Source of the DNA: Rhizoclosmatium globosum
Lineage: Eukaryota > Chytridiomycota > Chytridiomycetes > Chytridiales > Chytriomycetaceae
DNA length: 64,000 nt
NCBI GenBank assembly: GCA_002104985.1
Contig: MCGO01000001.1
Span: forward strand, 806,001 to 870,000
Reading direction: 5' to 3'
The notes under the pieces were generated by a model, which was given only the letters and a program-made list of their open reading frames with translations, was not told the origin of the DNA and ran no database searches. The first letter of the stretch is position 1. Every line of letters starts with the position of its first letter. Made by a program: the position numbers and the translations under genes. Shown here in pieces: positions 22,001 to 33,885 of the stretch.

Positions 22001-25000
22001 GTTCAAGAACTCCGTTTGTTGGCTCAATAGAGACAAAATTAGCGTATTGAGCAGGAATCTTCCACTCGTATTTGATTTTGATTCTCGATGTATTCCTCGC
22101 CGTGAAGTTTCGCCTGGCCAATGTTCCAACGCATGTTGGTTTGAAATACAACATGTTTTGATTCTCAAAAGTGAGTTGAGGGAAGAAGCCCACCCCACGA
22201 ATGTGTAGATCCTTGAAAACATATTAAGTTATTTTCCTCGTTGAAATTATTAAAGCTCACATAAGTATTCGACAAGGAGCTGTTGAAATAGCATTTCAAA
22301 GCTTGTTCGTAAGTCTTTTGCTCACTTGGACTGAACCGAAACACAACCAACTGACTCTCGTTTTTGTGCAACATCCCAATCCTTGGCTTTACAGAGAACG
22401 GAGCCCCTCCTTGTAGTGCCAAGGGGGTTCCACCTCCGATTCCTTGCGAATACACTTGCTTCGTAACCACACCGCCACCTGTGATAACAGGACTGTATTG
22501 AAACTGCGTATCGACAAACGCAAACTTTACAGGCGTATCACCAGTGTTGATGATACGCACAGTTTGGTATACGGATTTATCAACGTGACAAGCTGGGAAA
22601 TCAAGGCGGCTTGTTCCAAACTCAATTTTTGGGATGAATGTATCCTCACCAGGAGGGAAAGTATTTCTTGGTCAAAGTTAGTTTCTATTGTATGATGGAT
22701 GTGTGGGAGCTCTCACTCACCCTGCAACGGTGGGAGTCAAGCACCAGGGAGGCGTGAAAGTGTCATCATTCACAAGTCGAAAGTTTCTCATACTTTTGAA
22801 ATACACAAAGCATTCAAGTTGCTGACCGTAAAACGAGTTGTCGGTTTGAGGTCTGAACATGACGCGGAACTCGACGGAGCTCTTTGGTGGAATGTCAGCC
22901 ACACTTGGAGATACAGAAAAGACTGGAGAATCTCTGAAAACGATATAAATGTTAAAATGAGAAATCAAACATGGATATTGCTACCCCGTAGATTCTCCTG
23001 GCATATGCCAAACGCATGACATTTTCCCTTTCGTGTTGTTTGCAATTCGAATCACCTGATGATCAATAACTCGATACTTTGAGCAAGATCCAAAGTCAAT
23101 GTAAGTGTCCAAAAGGGTGACTGCTTGATTTAATCCAACATTTTCATAAAAGTATTCACTTGCGATTAATCCATCATTGTATGGATAGTCGAGAACTGGA
23201 TCTGTAAAGCCACATTAGAAGGAAAAAGAATTGACGTCGTAAAAAGACTCAACTTGTCAAGTTGTACTTTTCTGGTTGTGTGAAACTCAAGATTCCATCG
23301 ACACACTGAACAGCCCCATTTTTCAGCATCTAAAACCAAAGTTTCACTCCTTGAACAATTAATTACTATAGAATAAAACGAACCTCTTCCAAATGCTCTG
23401 GTCCAAAACTCCATAATCCATTTTCAACACGGCGTCGATAATTTTCAAGCATTTTTGGATGAAACGTTGCAGGTCGCCGCTTCTCATTGTAGCAAGTTCC
23501 AATGAAGTCAATGTACTGATATATCTATGAGTAATTGAATTGAAAAAGAGTAAATCGAACCATTCCATCTTGGTGTTCCACAAGACAGTATACGCAACGG
23601 TGATAGTTGATCGGTTCAGTTGGCGAGAACTTAATGGTCAACGCAACGGACGAGTTTGGTTGAATAGTTCCCCACGGTTTATCGATGCGAAATATGCTGT
23701 TTGGTTCCGTTAAAAACTGTGCTGCGAGGTTAGATAACTGCGTAATTTCGACAATGGTTTTTGAAACCTGATAAAATGCAGGTACTGGAGTGGTGTTTTG
23801 GATGTAGATGGGCCTCATGCAGGTTGAATGTGCTGGTACATCATTGAAATTGACAAGGTTTGTGTTGAGCTTCACACAAGGACCTGTATAGTTGTGTTAA
23901 GTGCCGAAAAAAGTGTATAGTGGCTTTTAAAACACACCAACTCCAGATCCCGTGCATGTAATACGAATCGTATTGCCTGAACGAGATGTGATATCGTAAT
24001 ATTCAGTAGACTCCATTCCTGCCGCGACAGGATTGTATGTAATCTGGTGATGATTTCGTGTTATTCATTAATAATTTTGAAATGATCTCAGCGTACAGAA
24101 ACTTCGAGAGACTTGTGTGGAGGCACAGTTCCTGATGTCACTGAAAACTCAAAGTAAGGATCTGTATTTCTTTCGGCATCTTTAATTTTGAAGGTTGCAG
24201 GAACCTGTATTGAGAGAAGATTTAGAAGACACTCATTTTCTTCAGTGTGACGCCATACCGAAGAGTGATTCACAAGAACAAACTTCTTCTCAGAGCTGCG
24301 CCCCACAAATATATCCCCAAAATTGAACTCTTTCAAATTTCCTTCGATCGATAGATGTGAGTACTTTCCGATGCCGTAAATTGTCAAGGGTTGAGTGACT
24401 CGAGACCGCTCCCATTGTGTTTTGTCTCCAAAGTTGCAGATTGCGTTAGCAGTGAAGACAGAAGCGTTCTTACACCCAGGCTTAGTTGTGGTGTGAATAA
24501 TAAATGAAGGCTTACTTCAGGTTTGAAGTCGATTGTTATGTTGGTCGCTTGACCAGGAGGTAAGGTGCCGCTTCTTGGTGTTATGGTGAAAGGTTTAGAG
24601 ACTTCCCATTCGAAACTGCTTGCTAGTTCTCCTGAATTTTTGAGCATAAAAACACGCCTGGCTGTCTCTTTCAGCGGACACAGGGCAAAATCGATCGACT
24701 TTGGATATTCAAGAACATGTTCGGGAAGTGTAGCTTTGATGGGGAGATAAAACTTTCCAAAGGATGTTGTAAATTCAATCACATCATTGTAGCTCTCCTA
24801 TTATGATGAATTCCGAGATTGAAATTTAGAGGTGGATCCCCGGTTGATTTCTGTGAGTATTCACCTTCGCGACTGGTCGAAATGTGATTGGGATAGTCCA
24901 GCTCATTCCGGCGCTGAGAGTAACAGTTTCTGGAAACTCCATTGAAAAGAAGCGCGTTTTAGGGAGCTTGTACTTGATTTTCTGAGTTTTCATCACGACG

Positions 25001-25380
25001 TTTTTAATGACGAGTTGTTTCACATGTTCACCTCCAGGTTCCCTATCGAAGAATGACAATCAGCGATAAGGTGAGGAGAGACGCGAGTAATTTCGTTTGC
25101 GCACCAGTGTGTGAAGTGAACAAGATCTGCACAATCGATTCCATAGTGAACTTTGCGTTCATTTTTGTTTGGAGTTGGGATAGAAGGTGCTTTGGTGGTC
25201 AAACTCTTTCGAGCTGGTTTTAAGTTCGGAATGGGTGATGGCCCTTTCAGCTGTCAAATCGTGAGATACTGATTAGAATATCCATATGCATCGCACCTGT
25301 TTGGCCTCGATGGGAGCAGATTGTGTTGACTCTTTTGAGTACGGCCCTGCAGCCGGTGGAATCGGCGTGCTACTGGACAT
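19012..25380 (-). CDS. CFAP65: Cilia- and flagella-associated protein 65 (CFAP65/CCDC108-like)
   Basis: An axonemal protein built of repeated ASH/MSP-type immunoglobulin-like domains, needed for motile flagella in animals and algae. The N-terminal part matches the family best: HYGIDCADLVHFTHWCANE, KNVVMKTQKIKYKLPKTRFF, TVTLSAGMSWTIPITFRPV, DVIEFTTSFGKFYLPIKATL, NSGELASSFEWEVSKPFTIT. Later domains repeat the hydrophobic-strand/FxPxxxxxY pattern through FRPLEVKEYSVDIPVTTDDG. The C-terminus (ALEFDVTKDCLML, stop 19012) follows a low-complexity region. More than a dozen short introns are visible. Predicted length is about 1,800 residues. Start MSSSTPIPPAAGPYSKES (25380); a longer in-frame start exists at 25464. 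It indicates a flagellated zoospore stage. Confidence 0.88.
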
Positions 25381-25428
25381 CCCTCTCGTTTCTCTTTTTC
25401 TTTGTTGTGTTTTTGAAATTGTCGCCAA

Positions 25429-25438
25429 GTCACGTGAC
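25429..25438. promoter_or_regulatory. Perfect 10-bp palindrome GTCACGTGAC in a divergent promoter
   Basis: It sits about in the middle of the 119 bp between the CFAP65 start (25380, minus) and the start of the acidic protein (25500, plus). The CACGTG core is the classic bHLH E-box. A regulatory role is inferred from symmetry and position. Confidence 0.45.
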
Positions 25439-25499
25439 TCCACCCTTTTCTTCCAACTGCGCAAATCGCATCAAACCGAAAACACCTTCGAAACCTGCG

Positions 25500-26344
25500 A
25501 TGAACCCACCACCACTTTCACGCTCGACTGCACGGCCGCAACGAAGCCCGTTCAAGCGACCGACACCAACTCGGCCGTTGCAGTTCCCTCTGCCAAACCG
25601 CCCGCCAAAGACACCGTCGCTGGCCCAACCTCGGCGGCGTCCCTCGACCCACCACTCAACTCACTCGAACCACCACGCAAACCACGCAAGCCATCACCAC
25701 CACCAGAACAAGAGCCGCGACGCCTACTTTGCCAGCATCCGCCGTGCCGCCCGCCAACTAAAGCGAGACAAGGAAGCCTCAAGAACCTCCTCAAAACCAG
25801 AAGAAGCCGCTCTCGACCTCGGCAGAGACTCGCTGCGCCGCCTGATGCAAGAAGCTGGAATGGCTGATCTCGGTCGAACAATGGTCACCCGAGAAGACCT
25901 GCTGCGCTACGGCGACTCAGACTCAGACGACTGCGCGACTGACGATCTGTTGCTCATGGATACAAACTACACGCCGTACTGTCCCACTGGCTACGGCATC
26001 AGTGACGACGAAGAAGATGACACTCATGAAGGAGAGGATGACGACGACATGGATCTCCTTGAGTTGGACCTTGAGATTGAGAATGCGTGCGTTGATTTGG
26101 GTATTGCATCCTCTTCTTCTTCTCATCCTCCCTCTCCAGCCTCTAACCTTTCTTCTTGTGATGAATCAGTGGTTGAACCGTCACCAGCGGAAATGGGAAA
26201 ACCCTGCTCGATCGACTTTGATCAGTCCTCCTCCACCTCCATGAATGCGAGTCCTAGCTACAAATCCCCAGCGATGGAGTTTCTCTTTACTCCCACCGTG
26301 TCTACTCCTGTGCAACAAATCCAGTATATACTACCAGCCATGTG
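25500..26344 (+). CDS. Acidic low-complexity protein of unknown function
   Basis: Not recognised. 281 residues without a visible intron from MNPPPLSRSTARPQ. It has a Pro/Arg/His-rich head (including THHSTHSNHHANHASHHHH), then a helical central block (RDAYFASIRRAARQLKRDKE, DSLRRLMQEAGMADLGRTMV) with the acidic repeat GDSDSDD, a long Asp/Glu stretch and a Ser-rich tail ending QQIQYILPAM. Codon use and the sharply bounded acidic region support a real gene. The block around TREDLLRYGDSDSDD may be the conserved core. It shares a divergent promoter with CFAP65, so co-expression at zoospore formation is possible but unproven. Confidence 0.6.
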
Positions 26345-27130
26345 ATTCTTTTGAATCCTTTTCAACAGCCTTCCCGCATCTAGTCTTTGTATATACTCCT
26401 GCATATCTTGTACACAGTGTCCTCGGGGTCTCTTCTTTATCTTGCATAGATGCTCTTTTTTGTTTCATATTTCCAACTTTTACTTATTTACATTTTGATA
26501 CCGCAGGCTCTGTTGATGTGAAGTTGACGAGGAAATACGTTGTTCCATACCCATTACAAATTGACTGTGACACATTGTGCAAAGCCACCTATCCACGCCT
26601 TCATAACCGTATTCTACATCACGGAACGAATTCTTATGAATCGTTAAATTGGGCTGCTGGTTCATGGATTATATGGTATAGGCGCTCTTGTTGCAACTTG
26701 ATTTGGGGGAGTTTGTTGACCTTGGCCTCACACACTGACAGAGCTGTCGCGCCGTAATCTCGTAGTCGAATAATAGTCTTCACAAAATACTTGCCTTTCC
26801 TTTTCCTTGATATTTACTCACTAACTAGTAAATCAGCAGCGCTCAATCAGTAACGCTCCAGATTCATCAGCCGTGTACCATATTTCCCCTGACAGCTAAG
26901 TCGTATAGTTACAATCGTTTATTCAGTGAATTAGAATAAATGTGTTAATGATATACAGAATAATGATTGGCTGCATTTTACATCGTATCTCATAACAACC
27001 TTGATCTAGTCAATTCATATATCGAGAAGTGTTACATAAATACGCACTAGTTGGATCTGCTGAAGAAGTAGTTGCAGGGTATGAACCCACTTACTCCCAG
27101 ACGGAGGAAGGTAGACAGTGGCAACAGAGC
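26345..27130. other. Intergenic, no supported gene
   Basis: Holds the 3' flank of the acidic protein and the upstream region of the GST. Open frames here (for example 26245-26757) overlap the previous gene or lack protein-like composition. Confidence 0.5.
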
Positions 27131-27144
27131 CAATCAAAGTTTCC

Positions 27145-27220
27145 CACGTGTTTGATTTCGAAAGTGTTTGGTTGATTTCGAATGTTTGGTGGAAGTATAT
27201 TGATTTCCGTTGATTTCGAA
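27145..27220 (+). promoter_or_regulatory. Three direct copies of TTGATTTCGAA plus a CACGTG box upstream of the GST
   Basis: TTGATTTCGAA occurs at 27152-27162, 27172-27182 and 27210-27220, each with the palindromic core TTCGAA; CACGTG is at 27145-27150. They lie 80-160 bp before the GST start codon, a usual distance for upstream activating sites. Binding factor unknown. Confidence 0.5.
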
Positions 27221-27301
27221 TGTCAAAGGGGTACAAAAAGGGTTGAAGAAAACGTAATCCGAAGCCATCAACGAAAAAAACAAACAAAACCTACAATCAC
27301 A

Positions 27302-28018
27302 ATGGGTAACGCTCCATCCAAGAAGTCTTCCTCTCCAAAGCAGTCTGTCGCTACTCCAGCTCCAAAGGTTGAGCCAGCTACCCTCTACTACACTGCCACA
27401 TCATGTGGCGCTGCCAACTTCATTTCCGCGCACAAGGCCGGAATTTTGGGAACCAAGTTGAATGCATACCAAGCAAACATTTACACCAAGAAGGTTGCCT
27501 CTGGTCCCTCTGTCGGAGCCGATTTCCTCGCCATCAACCCAAAAGGAAACGTTCCAGCAATTGTCCTTGCTGATGGAACCTTGTTGAACGAGAATGCCGC
27601 TACCCTCCAGTGGATCGTTGATAATGCTGTTGTTCCAGTTGGTCCAAAGGCTGGTACCACTGAGCGATACGTTTTGCAATCCAAGTTGAGTTACGTTTCA
27701 TCTGAGGTGCACGGAACTTGTGGTGGTCTTTTCAACCCAAACATTTCTGACGAGGTTTCCACATACCTTCGCGAAAAGTATGCTTTGAAGCTCAAGTTCT
27801 TGAATGATGTTGAATTGGCGGATGGACGCAAGTACTGGGTTGGAAACTCATTCACTGTTGTTGATGCGTACTTGTACATTGTTCTAAGCTGGTCTGGATA
27901 CTTGAAGATCGATTTGACTCCTTATCCAGTTGTCAAGGCTTGGTTTGATGGCATTGCCGCTTTGGATCACGTTAAGGAAGCTCACGCTGCCATCACTGCA
28001 GCCACTCCTTCAGCTTAA
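27302..28018 (+). CDS. Glutathione S-transferase with N-myristoylation-type N-terminus
   Basis: 238 residues, no intron. After a 24-residue basic/Ser head (MGNAPSKKSSSPKQS) comes a GST N-terminal domain (ATLYYTATSCGAANFISAHK, DFLAINPKGNVPAIVLADG, LLNENAATLQWIVDN) and an alpha-helical C-terminal domain (TTERYVLQSKLSYVSSEVHG, YWVGNSFTVVDAYLYIVLSW). The NPKGxVPAxVLxDG and LxENAAxLQWI blocks resemble the bacterial GstA/beta-like group, in which a Cys near the N-terminal helix (here TSCGA) takes part in catalysis. Gly2 and Ser6 of MGNAPS fit the myristoylation consensus, so membrane attachment is plausible. The frame is clean, unlike many neighbours; strong expression is suggested by the uniform C-ending codons. 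Confidence 0.9.
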   Translation: MGNAPSKKSSSPKQSVATPAPKVEPATLYYTATSCGAANFISAHKAGILGTKLNAYQANIYTKKVASGPSVGADFLAINPKGNVPAIVLADGTLLNENAATLQWIVDNAVVPVGPKAGTTERYVLQSKLSYVSSEVHGTCGGLFNPNISDEVSTYLREKYALKLKFLNDVELADGRKYWVGNSFTVVDAYLYIVLSWSGYLKIDLTPYPVVKAWFDGIAALDHVKEAHAAITAATPSA

Positions 28019-29126
28019 ATTATCCGACATTGATTAATCTGTCATTCAGTTTCAATAAATCTTATGACTTATTTTATTTCAAGATCACCATCCTCCTCCT
28101 GTCTTCGCTGTCAAGTTTGTTGAATACAGTAGATTGAGCAAGAACTCGCATAAAATTCGACGTTTTGGAGACTCAGTTGAAGAGAATATCCATTAATTCC
28201 GCACACATTTGCACACTAGGCCTCTGAGAATAGACAATTGCTCGGGAAAGAGAGGGGCATCAAGGCGTAAGACAAGCACAAAAGCCCAGTGAAGCTATAT
28301 GACAATGATCTTCAACAGAATAAATCCATTTGACATGCAGATTTGGATAGCTGCTCGATAGTGGTCGATATACGTTGAAGATGGAAAAGTAGAACCATAG
28401 CGTAGGTGAGAAATGTTGGTATGATGCAACGTTGGGTTAGTAAGCTGAATGTAGCGGAATCGCTTCCATATCGCCCAACTGCTTCACGGAGGGTAGAGCA
28501 ATAGTTTTGATATCTTAATTCTTTGTTTTCAGAGCCAGAAATTGTTTGCACAGTTGTACAGTTATATGAATTCAACAACCACATCTTTCTCTGAGATAAA
28601 CAGCGTTTGCGGTAGTAGAAAGCTTTTCGCCGCATTATCAAGATTCAAGTGAAATATTTCGTATCGAGGGGGCATGGCGATGCTTTCTGTTATTGGCGAC
28701 ATTGGTTGTTTTGCGATGACAAGTCGACAACAGCCTCGCATCTGAACTGGCCTGTCTGTTCTTTGTTAGACTGGCTTAAGGATAAAGTACTAACTAAGAG
28801 ATTCGCCGCACTTGCCGATGACTCAAGGTACAGACAACAACAAAACTGTAGCCTAAACATCACCGTCAATTGGAAGGCAGCTGCGTCGAAGTCGAGGCTC
28901 GTGATCTTCGATACGGATATGCTAATGTCAATAACGTCAGACTTGACATGGCAATTTTGACAGTTGAAAAAAGAGTGCTCAGGGAGAAGTCGAAACAGAT
29001 CAATTAAACAGCTGTCATTCTTCGCATATTGAGGCAAAAGAAGAGGAAGGAGGACAGAACTGGAGTACTTCTCTCAGTAAACAAGACCTATCCCGTGCAT
29101 ATTGCGCAATCTTAAACTCTGTTTTC
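28019..29126. other. Intergenic stretch without a supported gene
   Basis: About 1.1 kb. Open frames on both strands (28312-28641 minus, 28690-29037 minus, 28649-28960 plus) overlap each other and show no motif, signal peptide or codon bias. It may hold untranslated regions or a non-coding RNA, but nothing can be claimed. Confidence 0.5.
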
Positions 29127-29128
29127 TG

Positions 29129-29182
29129 CACGTGAGTTAAAATCGTGCAAATGGCACAACAGAGTCGGCTTGTTCGCACGTG
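29129..29182. promoter_or_regulatory. Pair of CACGTG boxes upstream of the subtilase
   Basis: CACGTG at 29129-29134 and 29177-29182, 48 bp apart, 180-233 bp before the subtilase start. Same hexamer as upstream of the GST and in the CFAP65 divergent promoter. Regulatory meaning inferred. Confidence 0.35.
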
Positions 29183-29319
29183 CAGCTTCAGTATGTTTTT
29201 GTCCAAAATCAATTTACGCCTCCAGCTTTCCTTGTTGCACGGGAACGCCACTTCAAAACCATCACATGATCATGATGTCTCACGTTTTTACAATTCAGCA
29301 CGGGCAACGCCACCTGTCC

Positions 29320-29326
29320 ATAAATA
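29320..29326 (+). promoter_or_regulatory. TATA-like box of the subtilase gene
   Basis: ATAAATA lies 36 bp before the ATG at 29362, after a GC-richer stretch. The short distance implies a very short 5' leader. Confidence 0.35.
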
Positions 29327-29361
29327 TCTGACGATTCCGTACCCTTCCCTTCATTCATAAC

Positions 29362-32222
29362 ATGAAGTTGCCTACGATCCTATCTGCCATTCTCGTGGCT
29401 GCTTCTTCTGTCTCCGGTATTGCGTTGAAAGTCGGTGCTCCGTCTACTGCCCCAGGCATTGTTGAAAAGACGTACATTATCAACTTTCCTCCTGGAACAG
29501 ATGGAACTGGCGCTGTCAAGGACTACTTCAAGTCTCTCAATGTAAATTACACGGAGCGTGTTTCTATCAACACCAACCTTGGCAGCTTTGTCTCAGTCAA
29601 TGTGCCTGGAACATGTGAGTGTTGGAACAGAATGAGAACATAGAATCTGTTTAATTTACTCAATTCACGATACAGTTGACCAAAATGCCCATCTTCCTGG
29701 TGTCCCTGGTGCAATCTCTTTCTCTAATGTTAGAGAGTTAAAGAGACCCGAACTTCAAGCTTTGACTTCGAATGAGCCGCCGCAGTTGGAATTGATTCAC
29801 TCCATTACAGGAGTCAACGATGCTCGTAACTATCTCGGTCTCACAGGGAAAGGCGTCAAAGTTGCCGTCATTGACACTGGTGTCTACTACTTGCACCCTG
29901 CCTTGGGAGGAGGTTTCGGACCTGGATTCAAAGTTGCCAATGGATACGATTTTGTGGGAGACAACTGGCATTACACGAACCCTCCTCAACCAGACAATGA
30001 CCCTCTTGACAACTGTAGTGAGGAATCCCATGGAACACATGTTGCTGGTATTGTCGCTGGTGACGCGAGAAATATTACTGATCCATCTTGGGCACCAACT
30101 TTTGCTTTCAGCGGTGCTGCCCCTGAAGCCACTATCTACGCGTACAGAGTTTTGTAAGCACAACCTTTGTTTCCGTTACTCATTTACTAAACATTTTTCT
30201 AGCTCCTGTTCTGGTAGCGCCAGCAATGACATTATCACTGCCGCCATTCTCAGAGCCGCTGCTGATGGAGCTGATATTATCTCCTTGTCATTGGGAGGTG
30301 GTCCGTCCTATGCTGACGAGCCTCAAGCTATCGCTGCATCTCTTGTCAGTCAAGCTGGTCACTTTGTGATTTCTGCAGCTGGAAACGACGGAGCTGCTGG
30401 TCCATTTGTGACTGGAAACCCAAGTAACGCTCGCAGTGGTCTCAGTATTGCTTCTTTTGATAACGTGGCTACTCCTGCTCCTTATGTGACCGTTGATGGT
30501 GTCAAGTCCGCATATAGCTTGGGATCACTCAGCACTGTCAAATTCACTGAGGGTCAGCTGTTGGATGTAGTGGTAAACAACTTGCTTGCAGATGTGAACA
30601 ATGTTCAGGATGACGGAGTCAAGCCTCTTGTTGCAAATGTTAAAGGAAAAGCTGCGTTGATTCGTTTTGGAAATGATGCCCTCGGTGGATCTCAAGTTCG
30701 CTGTGGCAGTGCTTATGCTGCTGGAGCCACAGCTTGTATTCTGTACTCTGTCGATGATACTTTGGGTGGAATTTACGGATCTCCCAATATCCCAAGTTTG
30801 TTGATTACCAATTCCGCGGCAAAGGCCTTGATTGCTGACGTCACTGCTGGAAAGCCGGCACAAGTCATTGTTTCTCAAAAGCAATTCTTAAACCCAATTC
30901 CAACCGCCGGAACTCTTTCAAGCTTCTCTTCGCCAGGTCTTGACAATGAGTTATGGTTCAAGCCAGATTTGGGCGGTATTGGTGGTCAAGTTTATTCCAC
31001 AATTTCACCACATGCAGCTAAGGCCTCAGGCTTAAAGGAGAATTATGCTGTCTATTCGGGAACCTCTATGGCAACTCCATACGTTTCAGGTGTTGGTGCT
31101 TTGATTCTTCAAGCCCAAGGAAAGATTCAGCTCTCAGAGTTCCGCGCTCGCCTTCAAAACACAGCTTCCCTTAAGCCAGTGTATGGAACTAACGTTACTC
31201 ATAATCCTTCCTACCAAGGGGCTGGTTTGGTGAACGCGTTTACTGCTGCGTCCATCAAGACTCTTGTTGTTCCATCTGCAATTGCCTTGAACGACACTGT
31301 CAACCTCAAGACTGTCTCATTCACAATTACAAACAAGTACAAGTTTTCTCAAAACTATTACTTGAACAACAACCCTGCCGCTACAGTCAATGCCGTGCTT
31401 CCAGGAGATGACTTTACACAGGATTACACTACAACCACTTTTACTGGTTCTACCCCTGCCTCCCTTCAATTTTCTGGAGACGATGGATACGGAAGCCCGG
31501 CTTGGGACTTTAAGCTTGTTCGTGTTCCAGCCGGAAAATCTGTGACAGTTTCTTTCAAAGTGACCCCTCCTGAAACTGACCCAAGCCTTTACGCAGTATA
31601 CGGTGGATATATTAGCATAGTTAACGATTATGATGATAATGTTATCACTGTTCCTTATGCTGGAGTGTCTGGTGACTGGAAGAATCGTCCAGTGTGGTCC
31701 CGCAAGTCTCCTTCCCTTGGTCAAAAGTGGCTTTCACAGCTCGTTCCATCATACAAATCAACCTCAACTGGACTCTACAAAGACTTATCCTTTACGCCAT
31801 TGGCTGCAAACTCGGTAATCAACGGTACTGTTGGAGCATTTGCTCTTGCTATCCCTGCTATCACCTCGCGATTTGCAACAATCAAGGTGGAATTCCAAGG
31901 TTTGGATTTGAGTGAATTGAAGAAATTGGGAATCACTGGTAACTCTGCCTACGTGAACCTCTATGATTTGGTCAATGGAGGTGCAGCTGCTGGATACTTC
32001 CCATTGCTGCAACGTACTACGTTCTCTAATGGACAGTCTGTGTCTGCCAATACTGTCTATGGATGGGATGGTACTGCTGTGCTCCCAGACTTGCAAACTG
32101 TTGTCCAGCTTCCTGCTGGATCCTACAAGGTGATTTTCAGTGCCTTGAAGAACTTTGGTGATGTTAACAAGGCTGCGGACTTTGATGTTCTCACCACTCC
32201 TGTTTTCAACTTGGTTTACTGA
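29362..32222 (+). CDS. Secreted subtilisin-like serine protease (S8) with PA insert
   Basis: An extracellular endopeptidase, likely used to digest protein substrates or hosts. Exons 29362-29614, 29676-30153 and 30203-32222 join in frame (T|F at the first join, F|SCSGS at the second). A signal peptide (MKLPTILSAILVAASSVSG) and an I9-type propeptide (KTYIINFPPGTDG..SINTNLGSFVSVNVPG) precede the catalytic domain: Asp in VAVIDTGV, His in ESHGTHVAGI, oxyanion Asn in ISAAGNDGAAG and Ser in SGTSMATPYVSG. A protease-associated domain is inserted between Asn and Ser blocks (ALIRFGNDALGGSQVRCGSA). A beta-rich C-terminal region (Fn3-like) runs to FNLVY. About 916 residues. The frame is intact throughout. 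Confidence 0.95.
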
Positions 32223-33833
32223 GTTTTTGTTCATTTCCTTTTCTGAAAAGATTTTTTGTGAAGTATAATAGAGCGATTTGTCGTTTAAAGTTGCATGTTT
32301 TTGATGGAACAACTTCTCAAGGGTGGTTTAAAACCCCTCCAAAGAACATCTCCTCAGAAACTTTAACTTCTCAATAAGATATGTCAACAGATTCCAGTCC
32401 CACTTTGATTCAAGAGTGCCAACATTGGTGCTTGACAAAGAATCCTTGTATTCCAGCCAACAAAAACTCTGAGAGATGTCTTTCCTATGGCTTCAATTGT
32501 AAAACTACAGAACGCTTTTTCGGAAACAAATAATAAAACAATTGCTGTACTCAATTTATTACCTGGACTACTGGAATTTGTGTCCGCAGAATAAGTAAGT
32601 TGACATTGAAAGAAAATAAGTAGGTTTTCTGTCTCAGGATGCAGTCTAACTGGTACTCACTTGCAGGTGGTGGTTCTTCCATCATGTTAATATTTTTTGA
32701 CAATAGGGGTGGTCAAAGTTGAGAAATTAGACAAAATGAAACGCGAAGATTGGAGTGTTTGAAAAGCAATGTTTCATCATTTTGTTGAAACCTGGATACA
32801 GGAGAGTCAGAGTTTGGGTTTCAAACCACGGAATCTTGAATGTCCGCTCTGCTACAGTTTTGGTGGTGAATCACGAATTACAATTGTAAAACTCAAAATC
32901 AGCTCCTCAGTGCAGAATCAAAAAGCGAGGTAGAGCTTTTGCATTTGAGGATATTTCAGAAACTTCACTTTTTGCACTTATGAAATTGTACAATACACCC
33001 ACCCCTGCTCATAGCATTGCTGAGGTAAAGATCAGTTTGTGTGTGCATGATTATATAGTCAATAACCACAAGGAGATTGGCAGGTATGAAGGAGTTCTCA
33101 GCTACCTGAGAAGATTGAGTATCTCTGATGATGGCTTGAAAACGGAGGAGGCTCAGAAGTAAATGCAACAGAGCATCTCTTAGTTAGATACCCGCAGAGG
33201 CACTCTTTCTGGTTCTGAAATGCCCAAAGTTCGGTTTTGGATTCAAAAAGGATGAGGTGGGTCTGCTTTTCAACTTTGCAATTCACTTTTTGCATTTCAG
33301 TTTCGCCTTTTGCCACCATCATGGCACCAAAGCCAGTGTTACAACCACCAACAGAACCATTGCCAGACTTTCCAATAGACTTGTGTTGGATTTATCAAAG
33401 CGTGAGATATTGATAAACAACGATTTTTGCGCAATCGAAGTTTTCGATCTTCATAGTGGGTAGTTATCGCAGTATTCCACACGATGTTTATTGTTGAGCT
33501 TATTGTCAAAGGATTCTGTATCTATGTATCTATCACAAGGACAATGGCAATATGAAGGCTTGAACGCAGAGTTCTTTACTTGAAAGAAACATTTGCCACC
33601 CACCCCTTTGCCACTTCGCTGTTCATTTTCTTACCTCCATTGCATAAAGTTTTTACAAATTGGAAATATGACAAAAGGAGAAGCACAAAGAAACAGGAAT
33701 AAGGAGATACTTTAAACACATGTATTTTAAAATTTGAGGATATCTATGCTGGATGGGTGGAGATTCTCCAAGACAGCAATAGACTCATATGAATCAATCA
33801 CCCCAGTGGAAACAGGATATGTAGAACCAGCCA
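32223..33833. other. AT-rich intergenic region with transposon debris
   Basis: No gene supported. It contains a degenerate inverted-repeat element (32704-33006) and further short segments that echo it (for example GGATTCAAAAAG near 33240). Short open frames are not protein-like. Confidence 0.5.
32704..33006 (+). repeat. Degenerate copy of a TAGGGGTGGTCAAA-ended element
   Basis: Starts TAGGGGTGGTCAAAGTTGA, like the element at 41377, and shares with it the following about 120 bp (GAAGATTGG.., ATGTTTCA.., GTCAGAGTT..) and an internal GAATCAAAAAGCGAGG-type block. The right end is eroded (CACCCACCCCTG near 33006). A non-autonomous, decayed copy is the simplest reading. Confidence 0.4.
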
Positions 33834-33839
33834 CAAGGC
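33834..33839. repeat. Target-site duplication CAAGGC, left copy
   Basis: CAAGGC directly abuts the left terminal repeat; the same hexamer directly follows the right terminal repeat at 38247-38252. Confidence 0.85.
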
Positions 33840-33865
33840 TAGGGAAGCCGAAAGCGTTCACCCAA
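33840..33865 (+). repeat. Left terminal inverted repeat (26 bp)
   Basis: Identical to the reverse complement of 38221-38246. Beyond 26 bp the two ends diverge (TAAAATTTT left, CAAAAAAAA right). A 66-bp segment starting here recurs inverted at 34993-35058. Confidence 0.9.
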
Positions 33866-33885
33866 TAAAATTTTCTCTCTACACA

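Noticed and set aside
28312..29037. Hypothetical genes between the GST and the subtilase
   Set aside because: Frames on both strands overlap, lack motifs and have random-like composition.
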